DNA of 64,000 nucleotides from Parabacteroides distasonis ATCC 8503. GTDB taxonomy: Bacteria > Bacteroidota > Bacteroidia > Bacteroidales > Tannerellaceae. A program made the position numbers and the translations under genes. Below are positions 53,471 through 62,257 of the stretch, one piece after another. The stretch lies in NCBI RefSeq assembly GCF_000012845.1, contig NC_009615.1, forward strand, positions 3,970,501 to 4,034,500, in the 5' to 3' direction. The stretch's first letter is position 1. Every line of letters begins with the position of its first letter. Below the pieces are notes generated by a model. The model was not told where the DNA came from. It ran no database searches and saw nothing but the letters and a program-made list of their open reading frames with translations.

Positions 53471-54418
53471 CTATAATATACGTACACTTTTATGTCTATT
53501 TTTCCCTGTCTTCGTCTTGTTCAGCTTTAAGGCATACTTGACACATAGCTCGTGGCTACCGCTACTTGCCCGGCCTAAGGCCGTGGTCGGAAAATCAAAG
53601 GCGTAACCCGCATGGAAACGACCTAGCTTTACGCCGAACATGATGCCCACCGATTCATTCACCCGATAGGAAAAACCACCATTAAACATCTTATTATATT
53701 CCAGCCTAGCGGTAATATCCGCATGAAAACTTTGCATGTCTGTCAGCAAGAACACCGAGGGCTGTAATTCTATCAACGGATTCTTTAATTGAATATTGTA
53801 TCCACCCATTAAATTAAGTGAACGACCTATATAGGTATAGGCGTTCTCGTCCAGTTGAAGCTCCGGTTGGGTGATATGCGTCATGCCAAACCCGGCGTAA
53901 AACCGTTTATGGGTATAGTAAATACCGAAGTTCATATCCAACCCCATGCCGCTGACCTGCTCTACGGGGATGGCTGCGTCGGTCTCTTGATGGTATTCGG
54001 ACTCAACCTTTATCACCTTGGTTCCGTCGAACGATTGGTTGACTAAGCCGATTTGCAGACCGCCGCTCAAGACTCCCCCGAATAATTTATACTTATAGGC
54101 GTATTGCGCCCCTACATGTGTATTCTGGAAAAGTCCGATCGCCTCGGTAAATACAACCAATCCGACACCATGATTCGTCTTGCCTAAAGTGAGTGGCATA
54201 TCCGCGGTAATGAAGAACGACTTGGGTGCCCCATGTACGCCGATCATTTCCAAGCGGGCGAGAGCCAATATATTCAAGTCCTCCGTAGCTCCGGCCACGG
54301 CCGGGTTATAATACGGTTTCGCCATGAAGTATTGACTTAAGCGTGCGTCATATTGCGCCCGTACGATTCCCGCACAAGTACACAAAAGGATCAGGATCGA
54401 AAGAAGACGTCTTCTCAT
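53471..54418 (-). CDS. porP: T9SS outer membrane protein PorP/SprF family
   Basis: This 315-residue protein has a signal peptide (MRRRLLSILILLCTCAGIVRA) and a PorP/SprF barrel (QYDARLSQYFMAKPYYNPAVAGATEDLNILALARLEMIGV; later GMDMNFGIYY-type strands). The QYFxxxxYxNPAxAG start is diagnostic. Being first of porPKLMN, it is most likely the core PorP rather than a cargo-specific SprF. The terminator at 54480-54535 separates it from the DUF2795 gene, so its promoter should lie in 54419-54480. Confidence 0.95.
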   Translation of the reverse strand: MRRRLLSILILLCTCAGIVRAQYDARLSQYFMAKPYYNPAVAGATEDLNILALARLEMIGVHGAPKSFFITADMPLTLGKTNHGVGLVVFTEAIGLFQNTHVGAQYAYKYKLFGGVLSGGLQIGLVNQSFDGTKVIKVESEYHQETDAAIPVEQVSGMGLDMNFGIYYTHKRFYAGFGMTHITQPELQLDENAYTYIGRSLNLMGGYNIQLKNPLIELQPSVFLLTDMQSFHADITARLEYNKMFNGGFSYRVNESVGIMFGVKLGRFHAGYAFDFPTTALGRASSGSHELCVKYALKLNKTKTGKNRHKSVRIL

Positions 54419-54479
54419 TTAAACATTCACTTCACGTTGTAACTACAAACGCAGCAAATCCGGATAAATTGTATTTTCA

Positions 54480-54535
54480 CAAAAAAACAACGAGGCAGGG
54501 GAGCTCGATCGTCCGCCACCTCGTTCTTCTATTTC
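54480..54535 (-). terminator. terminator of the DUF2795 gene
   Basis: On the minus strand AACGAGG (plus 54529-54535) pairs with CCTCGTT (plus 54489-54495), followed by GTTTTTTTG. It insulates the T9SS operon from the gene upstream. Confidence 0.75.
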
Positions 54536-54565
54536 TTAATTTTCAATTTCCAATTCTCAATTGAA

Positions 54566-54787
54566 CTAGTATTCTTCCTCGTTGAAGAAGAAGTCTTCTT
54601 TACTTGGATAATCCGGCCAGATGTCTTCCATGCATTCGTAAATCTCGCCTTCATCTTCCATTTCCTGCAAATTCTCAATCACTTCTAATGGCGCACCAGA
54701 ACGTTGTGCATAGTCAATAAGTTCATCCTTAGTCGCAGGCCAGGGTGCGTCTTCCAATTTTGAAGCTAACTCTAATGTCCAATACAT
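54566..54787 (-). CDS. DUF2795 family small protein
   Basis: From ATG at 54787 this is 73 residues (MYWTLELASKLEDAPWPATK). An ATG three codons earlier (54796) is less likely, since the family starts MYWT. The protein is acidic (EDEGEIYECMEDIWPDY, ending FFFNEEEY). DUF2795 is widespread in Bacteroidetes and its function is unknown. It has its own strong terminator. Confidence 0.85.
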   Translation of the reverse strand: MYWTLELASKLEDAPWPATKDELIDYAQRSGAPLEVIENLQEMEDEGEIYECMEDIWPDYPSKEDFFFNEEEY

Positions 54788-54858
54788 AGCTGTCAAGTAT
54801 TAATAACCGCCGAAGCGATTTGGTTCTCTATTTTTCCGCGAAAATATGACTTTATTTA

Positions 54859-55422
54859 TTATACGCAAGTATAATCCCAAATAATTTCTTTACCGTTATT
54901 ATTTATGCATTCTTTTCGTGCCAGAACGAAGAAATAATCCGATAAACGGTTCATAAATATCAATACAGGCTCCTCAACGGGGCAATTCTCGGCCAAGCGA
55001 TAGATTTGTCGCTCGGCACGACGGCAAACGGTGCGGCAAACATGTGCGAGGGCGGCCGAGCGGCATCCTCCCGGTAGGATGAACGCATGCATTTTCGGCA
55101 GCTCGTTATCCAGACGGTCTATCTCCCGCTCGATACGCTCGATGCTCTCGGGCGTTACCTTGCTCTCGATTTTCAATTCCGTGGTCGCTTGATCCGTGGC
55201 TAGGTAAGAACCGATCGTGAATAGCTTATGCTGGATGAATGATAAGAAATCAGTATCTTTCTCATCATTCAAGGCCGTGATTAATAATCCGATAAAGGAG
55301 TTCAGCTCATCTACGGTGCCATAGCTCTCGATCCGATCGTGCGCTTTCGACACGCGTTGTCCACCTACCAGTGAAGTGGTTCCTTTATCGCCTGTTCTGG
55401 TATAGATAATACTCTTCTTCAT
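54859..55422 (-). CDS. cob(I)alamin adenosyltransferase, PduO type
   Basis: From ATG at 55422 this is 187 residues ([20 protein letters not shown]). The ATG at 55494 adds 24 residues that overlap the upstream gene and do not fit. The ATP-binding start [15 protein letters not shown] and the motif [16 protein letters not shown] are diagnostic, as is the C-terminal [13 protein letters not shown]...[12 protein letters not shown]. It adds the adenosyl group to cobalamin for B12-dependent enzymes such as methylmalonyl-CoA mutase. Confidence 0.95.
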   Translation of the reverse strand: MKKSIIYTRTGDKGTTSLVGGQRVSKAHDRIESYGTVDELNSFIGLLITALNDEKDTDFLSFIQHKLFTIGSYLATDQATTELKIESKVTPESIERIEREIDRLDNELPKMHAFILPGGCRSAALAHVCRTVCRRAERQIYRLAENCPVEEPVLIFMNRLSDYFFVLARKECINNNGKEIIWDYTCV

Positions 55423-55441
55423 ATCTGACTTGTTTTGAATC

Positions 55442-56233
55442 CTAAAAATAAACAATATAATCTCGTTTGTGCAATTTCTTGTTGAATAAGACAATCCCTA
55501 GCGAGTAAAGATCTAAGGTGACCGTCACTTCCGGACATGCGCAGATCTCTTCCCAAAGTTCACGCATCTTACGGCTCGCCTTGATTCCCTCAAAAACGAA
55601 TACCGTATCGTTGTGCGCGTATTTCATACATTCATTAAACAGCCAGAGGTTGTTATGTTGTTCATATAAAGTGTTGAAAAAAACAAAATCTAAGCTATTT
55701 ATGTCATTTAAGGCTTGGGGAAGCAAGTCCTTATAATTACCGATACGCAAATCGACGGGATTACGTCCCTCTTTAGCGAATGCTTGACGGGCAATCGTGG
55801 CGAATTCCGGTACATTTTCCAAGGCGATACATTTCAATCCCGTGGCATAGGAGGTTAGATATAAGGTAGACAGCCCCATCGTGGTTCCTATCTGGAGGAT
55901 ATTCTTGGACTTGAAATAGTTTGTTAAACGGAATAATAAGGCGCCATGCTTGGGCCGGATGGATTCCCGTTTTACGATCTCGCTGATGGAACGGGTCTTT
56001 CGTTTCCCTTTGTTCTGCCGGTCTGGATAGGTGATCTCTCCTTCCCTGAATAATAACTGCTTACGTAAAAGCTCTATATCATAGAAACTATAATAAGAGC
56101 ATTTTTCCTCGATGACCTTCGTGATGAGGTTAAAAACGAAAGGCGAATGTACTCCGAATCCTTTACGGTAACGGATGCTGCGGTACAAGAGCGATCCTTT
56201 TCGTAATGTATTAACCTTTGGTAGTATTTGCAT
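55442..56233 (-). CDS. SAM-dependent methyltransferase-like protein
   Basis: This 263-residue protein has a Rossmann-type SAM site [20 protein letters not shown] (about 116-135), followed by [20 protein letters not shown] and [16 protein letters not shown]. The N-terminus ([30 protein letters not shown]) is common in Bacteroidales proteins of this kind. The fold is like O-methyltransferases but the acidic metal motif is weak. The substrate is unknown. It lies 19 bp before the adenosyltransferase gene. Confidence 0.8.
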   Translation of the reverse strand: MQILPKVNTLRKGSLLYRSIRYRKGFGVHSPFVFNLITKVIEEKCSYYSFYDIELLRKQLLFREGEITYPDRQNKGKRKTRSISEIVKRESIRPKHGALLFRLTNYFKSKNILQIGTTMGLSTLYLTSYATGLKCIALENVPEFATIARQAFAKEGRNPVDLRIGNYKDLLPQALNDINSLDFVFFNTLYEQHNNLWLFNECMKYAHNDTVFVFEGIKASRKMRELWEEICACPEVTVTLDLYSLGIVLFNKKLHKRDYIVYF

Positions 56234-56338
56234 TTCTTTTTGTCATTGGGCAATGAGACCTTGCCATTTACCGCGAACTTACATAAAAAAACGCAATTAG
56301 CATAAGCCTCTAGTCATTAAACGGGGTTATAATGACTT

Positions 56339-56426
56339 GTGCCATGCGGATGGCACAGCCGTGCCATAACGGTGGCACCAGCGTGCCATCGCAGTGGCAC
56401 AGTCATGCCATCAGCGTGGCACTGGC
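56339..56426. repeat. array C: four tandem 22-bp palindromic units
   Basis: Four exact 22-bp units start at 56339, 56361, 56383 and 56405. Each is a 7-bp arm, 4 bp, 7-bp inverted arm, 4-bp linker: GTGCCAT-N4-(A/G)TGGCAC-N4. The first unit is a perfect dyad and the others have one G.T-type mismatch. The array ends 6 bp from the stop codon of the minus-strand tolC-like gene. Confidence 0.92.
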
Positions 56427-56432
56427 TTTATC

Positions 56433-57776
56433 TTAGAAACTGGCTTTCTCCGGTTCTGGGCGGATATAGGTTAATATCTGCCCGCTTAATTGAAGCAGCG
56501 AGATCTCACAGATCTTGGTGGAGTATTCCGCCACGGAAAGACGCTCCTCAGCTTCTAGCAGACTGTTTTGTGCCTCACGCAATTCGATACCAGACAACTC
56601 GCCGAGTTTATAGCGGTCGATGGCGATCCGGTAGTTCTCTTGGGCGGCTACGAGGTTCTCTTTCTCTAGGCTCCATAGGTCGAGGTTGTTTTTATAGGCC
56701 ATCCAGAAGTTGCTCATGTCCGCACGCAGGGCAAGTTCCAGTTCTTGGATGCGCAATTGCTGGTTCTCGATTTGGATGCGGGCGTTGCGTTGCTCACGTT
56801 TCCGGTTGAAACCATCGAAGAGGCTCATACCGATGGTCACGCCGTAATTAAGCCCCAGCCGTTGTTGGAGGTCGTAATTGCCCACTTCCGTCCAGTTTGC
56901 CGTGTAGCCGTAGCCTGCGTTTAGCTTGACATAGGGATAATAGCGGCTTTTTACCTTTTTATAATCAAGCTGAGACAACGTCTGGTTCTTTTGGGCGATC
57001 AGGAGCGAGGCGTTGGCTTCGAGGGTATTCTTCCATAGATCTACCTCGTCGAGGAACGGGTTCGGGTAGATCAAGGAGTCCTTGATCTGGATTTCCTCCT
57101 CCACATTATTTAATGCCATTAACTCGTTCAGGCGGATACGGGAGGTATGCACGACCTCCAATTGGTTTAATACCTTGGAGCTATCCGAGTTGAAGTCCAC
57201 TTGAGCCTGTTGCAAGTCCAGACGGGACATGGAACCGATATAATACCGTTCTTCCACGATCCGTAAACGCTCTTTGGAAAGATCCAAGGTGGAACGGAGG
57301 TTACGCAAACGGATTTTCTGCCGGATCAGGTTGTAGTACTCGCTGGAAAGGTTGGCTACGAAATCCTCGATGGTCATGCGGGTGTTCAATTCTCCCATTC
57401 GCTGTAATTCTTTCAAGCGAGAGTATTCGGCTTGGATACCGAAACCGTCGAAAACCGTCCAGTTAACGTTTAGTCCGACGTTACCCGTCTCGCTGTTTAT
57501 ACCATTCGCCTTCTCGATCGATCCGTCTTGCAGGCTGTTACGGTTGTTATTGATATTTCCGCTGAATCCGCCGCTCATATCTACGGTAGGCAGATAACCG
57601 GCGTTTCCCGGGGTGGCGTTATTGTCGCTGATCTGTTGCTCGTTACGAATGATACGGATGGAGTAGTTCTGCTCTAATCCGGTTTCGATACACCGTTTCA
57701 GATCGAATAGTTGCTGCGCCTCCGCCATAAAGAGGGAAGAGAAGGCCAATAGTAATGTATATAGGTACTTATTCAT
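56433..57776 (-). CDS. TolC family outer membrane efflux protein
   Basis: This 447-residue protein has a signal peptide (MNKYLYTLLLAFSSLFMAEA) and two OEP repeats (about 25-225 and 240-430: LKRCIETGLEQNYSIRIIRN, VNWTVFDGFGIQAEYSRLKE, KERLRIVEERYYIGSMSRLDL, YKLGELSGIELREAQNSLLE). TolC proteins form the trimeric outer membrane channel of tripartite pumps. It starts 11 bp after the RND pump gene and is the last gene of the efflux operon. Confidence 0.95.
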   Translation of the reverse strand: MNKYLYTLLLAFSSLFMAEAQQLFDLKRCIETGLEQNYSIRIIRNEQQISDNNATPGNAGYLPTVDMSGGFSGNINNNRNSLQDGSIEKANGINSETGNVGLNVNWTVFDGFGIQAEYSRLKELQRMGELNTRMTIEDFVANLSSEYYNLIRQKIRLRNLRSTLDLSKERLRIVEERYYIGSMSRLDLQQAQVDFNSDSSKVLNQLEVVHTSRIRLNELMALNNVEEEIQIKDSLIYPNPFLDEVDLWKNTLEANASLLIAQKNQTLSQLDYKKVKSRYYPYVKLNAGYGYTANWTEVGNYDLQQRLGLNYGVTIGMSLFDGFNRKREQRNARIQIENQQLRIQELELALRADMSNFWMAYKNNLDLWSLEKENLVAAQENYRIAIDRYKLGELSGIELREAQNSLLEAEERLSVAEYSTKICEISLLQLSGQILTYIRPEPEKASF

Positions 57777-57787
57777 GTGTTTATTTA

Positions 57788-60700
57788 TTATTCAGTAATG
57801 TTCTTTTTTCGGTTGGTGGATATAAACGAATACATGGCCGGTACGATAAACAGGGTCAAGAAGGTCGATACCAACATTCCGCCTACTACCGCTACACCCA
57901 TGGCGATACGCCCTTGGGCACCCTCGCCCGTAGCGTATACCAATGGCACCAAACCGAGGATGGTGGATACGCTAGTCATCAAGATCGGGCGCAGACGCTG
58001 GGTCGCGGACGATCGGATCGCTTCCGGCAAACTAAGTCCCGACTCTTGCCGTTGATTGGCGAACTCTACGATCAAGATACCGTTCTTCGCCACCAAACCA
58101 ATCAACATAATGATACCGATCTGGCTGAATATATTCATCGTGATACCCGAATAACTCATGAACATTAGCGCGCCGGCGATAGCCAAAGGTACGGTGAACA
58201 TCACTACCAACGGGTCCTTGAAACTCTCGAACTGGGCGGCCAACACCAAATAAATCATCAACAAGGCCAAGATCATGGCGAACATCAAACTGGAAGAACT
58301 CTCGCGGAACTCTTTCGACTCGCCGGAAAGAGCGGTGCGGAAGCTACCATCCAGCACCTCCGAGGCGATACGATCCATCTCGTCCAGACCATCGCCGATC
58401 GTGTATCCTTTATTCAATCCACTGGAAACCGTCGCTGATACGAAACGGTTATAGCGATACAATTGGGGCGGCGCCACATTTTCCGTAACCTTAACCAAGT
58501 TATCCAGCTGGATCATTTCCCCATTGTTACTACGTACATAGATCGATTTTAAATCGACAGGGGTATTTCGTTGCTGGCGGTTGATCTCGCCCAATATCTG
58601 GTATTGCTTACCATTCATATAGAAGTAGCCCATACGCTGTCCGCTCAACGCATATTGCAAGGTCTGGGCGATGTTGCGGGTGCTGACGCCCAATAAGGAA
58701 GCCTTATCCCGGTCGATCTCGATACGAGCCTCCGGCTTGGTGAAGCGCAAGTTCACGTCCGCCATCTGGAAGACCGGGCTCTCGTTCACCTTTTGCATAA
58801 ACGAGGGCAGGAACTCTTGCAGTTTATCCAAGGTCGGGGCCTGCAATACGTATTGGATAGGCATACCGCCCCGGCGTCCGCCGAAGGTGGATTGCTGTTG
58901 TACGAAGGCGCGGGCCAAGGTCTCTTTGCGAACCTCTTTCGACAAGGTCTCGGCGATCTCCATTTGCGAGCGTTCCCGTTCCTTGATATCACTTAATATG
59001 AGGTTTAGCGAACCTCCTCCTTCCCACGAGCGGGTCATGATGGATTGCTTCTCGGGAGCGATGGAGTCGGCTATTTGCTCGATACGGTCCGCGTAGTCGC
59101 GGATAAACTCGAAGGTAGCCCCTTCCGGCCCGCGCATATTCACGGAGATCATGGAACGGTCCTCCAAAGGCGATAACTCGGAACGAATGTTCTTCCAGAA
59201 GTACCCGATCGATCCGAAAAGAAGGATAACGATAGGGATCGACCATATCTTATGGTTCAAGAACGCGTTCAACGACTTGGCGTAGATCGTGTTCAATCCC
59301 TCGAAGAACGGCTCGGTCTTCCGATAGAACCAGTTTTTCTTCTCTCTCCTCTTCAATAGCTTGGTAGCCAACATCGGTGTAAACGTAAGGGCCACGAACG
59401 AGGAGATAGCGACCGAACCGGCGATCACGATACTGAACTCCTTGAATAAGCGCCCCGTCATACCTTCCATAAACACGATCGGCAAGAATACGGAGATCAG
59501 GGTGATCGTGGTAGATACCACGGCGAAGAAGATCTCTTTCGATCCTTCGATACCCGCCTCTTTCGGGGACATGCCTTGCTCGATACGTACATATATATTC
59601 TCCGCCACCACGATTGCGTCGTCTACCACCAGACCGACCGAGAGCACGACCGCCAACATCGTCAATACGTTGATGGAGAATCCGGAGATATACATCACGA
59701 AGAAAGCTCCTACCAACGATACGGGGATAACGACGACAGGAACCAGCGTGACCCGCCAGTCACGGAGGAACAAGAAGATAATCAATACGACCAAGAGGAA
59801 AGCCTCGTAAATCGTCTGTTGTACTTCACTGATAGAGGCCCGGATAAAGCGAGTGTTGTCATACATCATCTCGATCGTGACATCTTCCGGCAGGTCTTTT
59901 TGTAATTGCTCGATACGCTTGTAGGCTTCGTCGGCGATCTCGATATGGTTGGCTCCCGGTTGGGGGATGATAACGGTCATAACCATTGGCTCGCCGTTCT
60001 TCTTCAGTAAGCTCCGCAAGTCCTCGGGAGCTACCTCCGCACGTCCGATATCGCTGAAGCGCACGATGTTGTTGTTGTCTTCCTTGATGATTAAATCGTT
60101 GAACTCCTTGGCGGTATGCATCAATCCTAAGGTACGGATGGATAAGGAGATCGTATTTCCCTCGATGCTACCGGAGGGAAGCTCCACGTTCTCGTTATCG
60201 ACGGCGTTTTTCACGTCCATCGGGGTCACTCCGTAACCCGCCATCTTGATTGGGTCCAGCCATAGACGCATGGAATACCGTTTTTGTCCCCAGATATCCA
60301 CGCCACTCACGTTCTCGATGGTCTGCAAACGCTCTTTTACCGTTAGCTCGGCGATCTCGCTCAACTCCATCAACGAGCGTTTGTTGCTTCGGATGGCGAT
60401 CTGCATGATCGGGGAGGCATCGGCATCCGCTTTCGATACCGTAGGCGGGTCGCAGTCACGGGGAAGGTAGCGTTGGGCACGAGATACCTTATCACGTACA
60501 TCGTTCGCCGCCGTCTCCATATCCACGGACAACTCGAACTCTACCGTGATGCGGCTGCTGCCTTGGCTACTCACGCTACTCAATGAACGGATACCCGGGA
60601 TACCGTTGATATTCTGCTCCAACGGCTCGGTGATCTGATTCATGATCACGTCGGCGTTCGCTCCGGGATAAGATACGTTGACCGAGATAATCGGCTGGTC

Positions 60701-60823
60701 TACGCTCGGGAACTCCCGGACGCCAAGGAACCGGTAACCGATAAAGCCGAACAGGAGGATGACCAGCATCATCACTGTCGAGAGTACGGGCCGGTTTATA
60801 CTGGTTTCTGAAATATTTGCCAT
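57788..60823 (-). CDS. RND efflux pump inner membrane transporter (AcrB/MexB-like, HAE1)
   Basis: This 1011-residue protein has twelve membrane helices in two halves and two large periplasmic loops. RND signatures are visible: ISETSINRPVLSTVMMLVIL at the start, PGANADVIMNQITEPLEQ, VGLVVDDAIVVAENIY in helix 4 (with the two Asp of the proton relay), and LAAQFESFKDPLVVM later. It pumps drugs, bile salts or dyes out with proton drive. It lies between the adaptor (11 bp before) and tolC genes. Confidence 0.96.
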   Translation of the reverse strand: MANISETSINRPVLSTVMMLVILLFGFIGYRFLGVREFPSVDQPIISVNVSYPGANADVIMNQITEPLEQNINGIPGIRSLSSVSSQGSSRITVEFELSVDMETAANDVRDKVSRAQRYLPRDCDPPTVSKADADASPIMQIAIRSNKRSLMELSEIAELTVKERLQTIENVSGVDIWGQKRYSMRLWLDPIKMAGYGVTPMDVKNAVDNENVELPSGSIEGNTISLSIRTLGLMHTAKEFNDLIIKEDNNNIVRFSDIGRAEVAPEDLRSLLKKNGEPMVMTVIIPQPGANHIEIADEAYKRIEQLQKDLPEDVTIEMMYDNTRFIRASISEVQQTIYEAFLLVVLIIFLFLRDWRVTLVPVVVIPVSLVGAFFVMYISGFSINVLTMLAVVLSVGLVVDDAIVVAENIYVRIEQGMSPKEAGIEGSKEIFFAVVSTTITLISVFLPIVFMEGMTGRLFKEFSIVIAGSVAISSFVALTFTPMLATKLLKRREKKNWFYRKTEPFFEGLNTIYAKSLNAFLNHKIWSIPIVILLFGSIGYFWKNIRSELSPLEDRSMISVNMRGPEGATFEFIRDYADRIEQIADSIAPEKQSIMTRSWEGGGSLNLILSDIKERERSQMEIAETLSKEVRKETLARAFVQQQSTFGGRRGGMPIQYVLQAPTLDKLQEFLPSFMQKVNESPVFQMADVNLRFTKPEARIEIDRDKASLLGVSTRNIAQTLQYALSGQRMGYFYMNGKQYQILGEINRQQRNTPVDLKSIYVRSNNGEMIQLDNLVKVTENVAPPQLYRYNRFVSATVSSGLNKGYTIGDGLDEMDRIASEVLDGSFRTALSGESKEFRESSSSLMFAMILALLMIYLVLAAQFESFKDPLVVMFTVPLAIAGALMFMSYSGITMNIFSQIGIIMLIGLVAKNGILIVEFANQRQESGLSLPEAIRSSATQRLRPILMTSVSTILGLVPLVYATGEGAQGRIAMGVAVVGGMLVSTFLTLFIVPAMYSFISTNRKKNITE

Positions 60824-60834
60824 CGTTCTTCTCC

Positions 60835-61938
60835 TTATTCAGTCAAGTTATCAATAGAAACTTTCATGCCGGTACGTAACTGCATCACGCCGGACGTGAT
60901 CAGCGTATCGCCCACATTCAACCCTTGCAATACCTGTACACGGCTCTCGGTTCGTATACCGATCGTGATCTCTTGAGGCTCGGCCACGCCGTTCTTATAT
61001 AAGTAAACGATGTCTTTTCCCATCTCGGGGATAACGGCCTCGCTGGGGATGGCTAAAGCGTCCTTGATCTCCCGCTTGCTGATCTCGACGGAGGTATAAC
61101 GGCCGGGTAAGATATTCTCGCCCGGATTCGGGTAAGTGGCACGTACTTTCAAGGTACGGGTCGCCATGTCGACCTTGCTTTCCACAGCGTAAACGGTCGC
61201 CTTATAGTTCTGCATCATACCGTTTTTCTCCATGCGGAACAGGATCGGGGTTCCGTCTTGTACCTCGGCCGCGTAGCTCTCGGGAATGGAGAACTCGATT
61301 TTCAACGGGGATATCTTGGTCAACTTCGCGATTACGGAAGAGGAGGAAGTAACGTATGCGCCCTCACTCACGGAGCGAAGTCCGATGATCCCGTCGAAAG
61401 GAGCCCGAAGCTCTGTCTGGGCGATATTCGCTTTGACTAGCTCGATATCCGCCATTAGCTTCTCATATTCGGTGGCTACTTGCTCGTAGGCTTCTTGGCT
61501 GACGGCGTCTTTCTCCAGCAAGGTGCGTTGGCGATAGACACGATCCTTGGCTAAAGGAACTTGGGCTTCCAGCTTCTTTAGCTGGGCTTGCAGCGGCTTG
61601 TCATTGATTTTAGCCAACAGATCGCCCGCCTTTACGTGGCTACCTTCCGTGAAATAGATGGCTACCACCTTACCGGAAGACTCGAAAGCCAAATCCACCT
61701 CTTCGTCCGGAAGGGTACTTCCGGTACTCATGATCTTATCGGTTAATGATTGGTATTTCAATACCTCGGCGTTGATGTTAAGTGTCTGGTTTCGCAGGCT
61801 CGTGCCCGATGTGGGTACGACGGAAGCGGCATCTTGGGATGCCTTGAACTTGTTTTTCAATTGAGGGTAAGCGATCATTCCCGCTATCATTAATAAGATA
61901 GCCGCCGTAACTCCCCATTTCGCTCTCTTTGTCATCAT
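60835..61938 (-). CDS. RND efflux periplasmic adaptor (membrane fusion protein)
   Basis: This 367-residue protein has an N-terminal membrane anchor (about 7-27), a barrel-sandwich hybrid (SSGKVVAIYFTEGSHVKAGD...LRAPFDGIIGLRSVSEGAYV), an alpha hairpin (about 125-170) and a beta-barrel with membrane-proximal domain (IPSEAVIPEMGKDIVYLY). It links pump and TolC channel in the periplasm. Met2 may be the true start. It is the first gene of the efflux operon. No regulator lies beside it. Confidence 0.95.
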   Translation of the reverse strand: MMTKRAKWGVTAAILLMIAGMIAYPQLKNKFKASQDAASVVPTSGTSLRNQTLNINAEVLKYQSLTDKIMSTGSTLPDEEVDLAFESSGKVVAIYFTEGSHVKAGDLLAKINDKPLQAQLKKLEAQVPLAKDRVYRQRTLLEKDAVSQEAYEQVATEYEKLMADIELVKANIAQTELRAPFDGIIGLRSVSEGAYVTSSSSVIAKLTKISPLKIEFSIPESYAAEVQDGTPILFRMEKNGMMQNYKATVYAVESKVDMATRTLKVRATYPNPGENILPGRYTSVEISKREIKDALAIPSEAVIPEMGKDIVYLYKNGVAEPQEITIGIRTESRVQVLQGLNVGDTLITSGVMQLRTGMKVSIDNLTE

Positions 61939-62033
61939 GTTCTCGTATGGTATTTACTGATAATTTACACTCGTTACTCCAAAATATATAACTAAACGCA
62001 AGTTTAGACTCTCCTTTCGTAAAAAGGTTTAAT

Positions 62034-62041
62034 CAAAGATA
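62034..62041 (-). promoter_or_regulatory. possible -7 box of the efflux operon
   Basis: TATCTTTG on the minus strand (plus CAAAGATA) lies 96 bp before the adaptor gene. No TTG at the -33 distance. Confidence 0.45.
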
Positions 62042-62163
62042 TTATTTTTTTGAGAGATGAATCCCCGATTGGGAAGAACGGGAAAAATAAGGGAATTAAA
62101 ACGAATCTAGGGAGGAAGTCTGATCGGTTTGTGGTAGAAGAAATGAGTGTCTCCTGTCGTATA

Positions 62164-62255
62164 GATCTTTTCACATAGGTGAAAAGAACGTTTCACAGCC
62201 GTGATCCGATCGTTTCACATGGGTGAAAAGATCAGATCACACTTGTGAAACGATC
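62164..62255. repeat. array D: four tandem 22-bp dyads separated by GATC
   Basis: The 18-bp dyads start at 62168, 62190, 62212 and 62234, each of 7-4-7 form: TTTTCAC-ATAG-GTGAAAA, GTTTCAC-AGCC-GTGATCC, GTTTCAC-ATGG-GTGAAAA and AGATCAC-ACTT-GTGAAAC. The 4-bp linkers are GATC (62164, 62208, 62230, 62252), with one GAAC (62186). The array ends 2 bp from the stop codon of the gene at 62258. Confidence 0.92.
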
Positions 62256-62257
62256 TG

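Larger units (their letters stand above)
61939..62257. other. intergenic region with efflux promoter and array D
   Basis: These 319 bp contain a possible -7 box on the minus strand (62034-62041) and the palindromic array at 62164-62255. No gene is seen. Confidence 0.6.

Noticed and set aside
56339..56809. Plus-strand frame of 156 codons over array C and the end of tolC
   Set aside because: It runs antisense to the TolC coding sequence and starts in the repeat array. No protein features are visible.
58671..59810. Plus-strand frames antisense to the RND pump gene
   Set aside because: The minus strand encodes a full AcrB-like protein, so these frames are chance.
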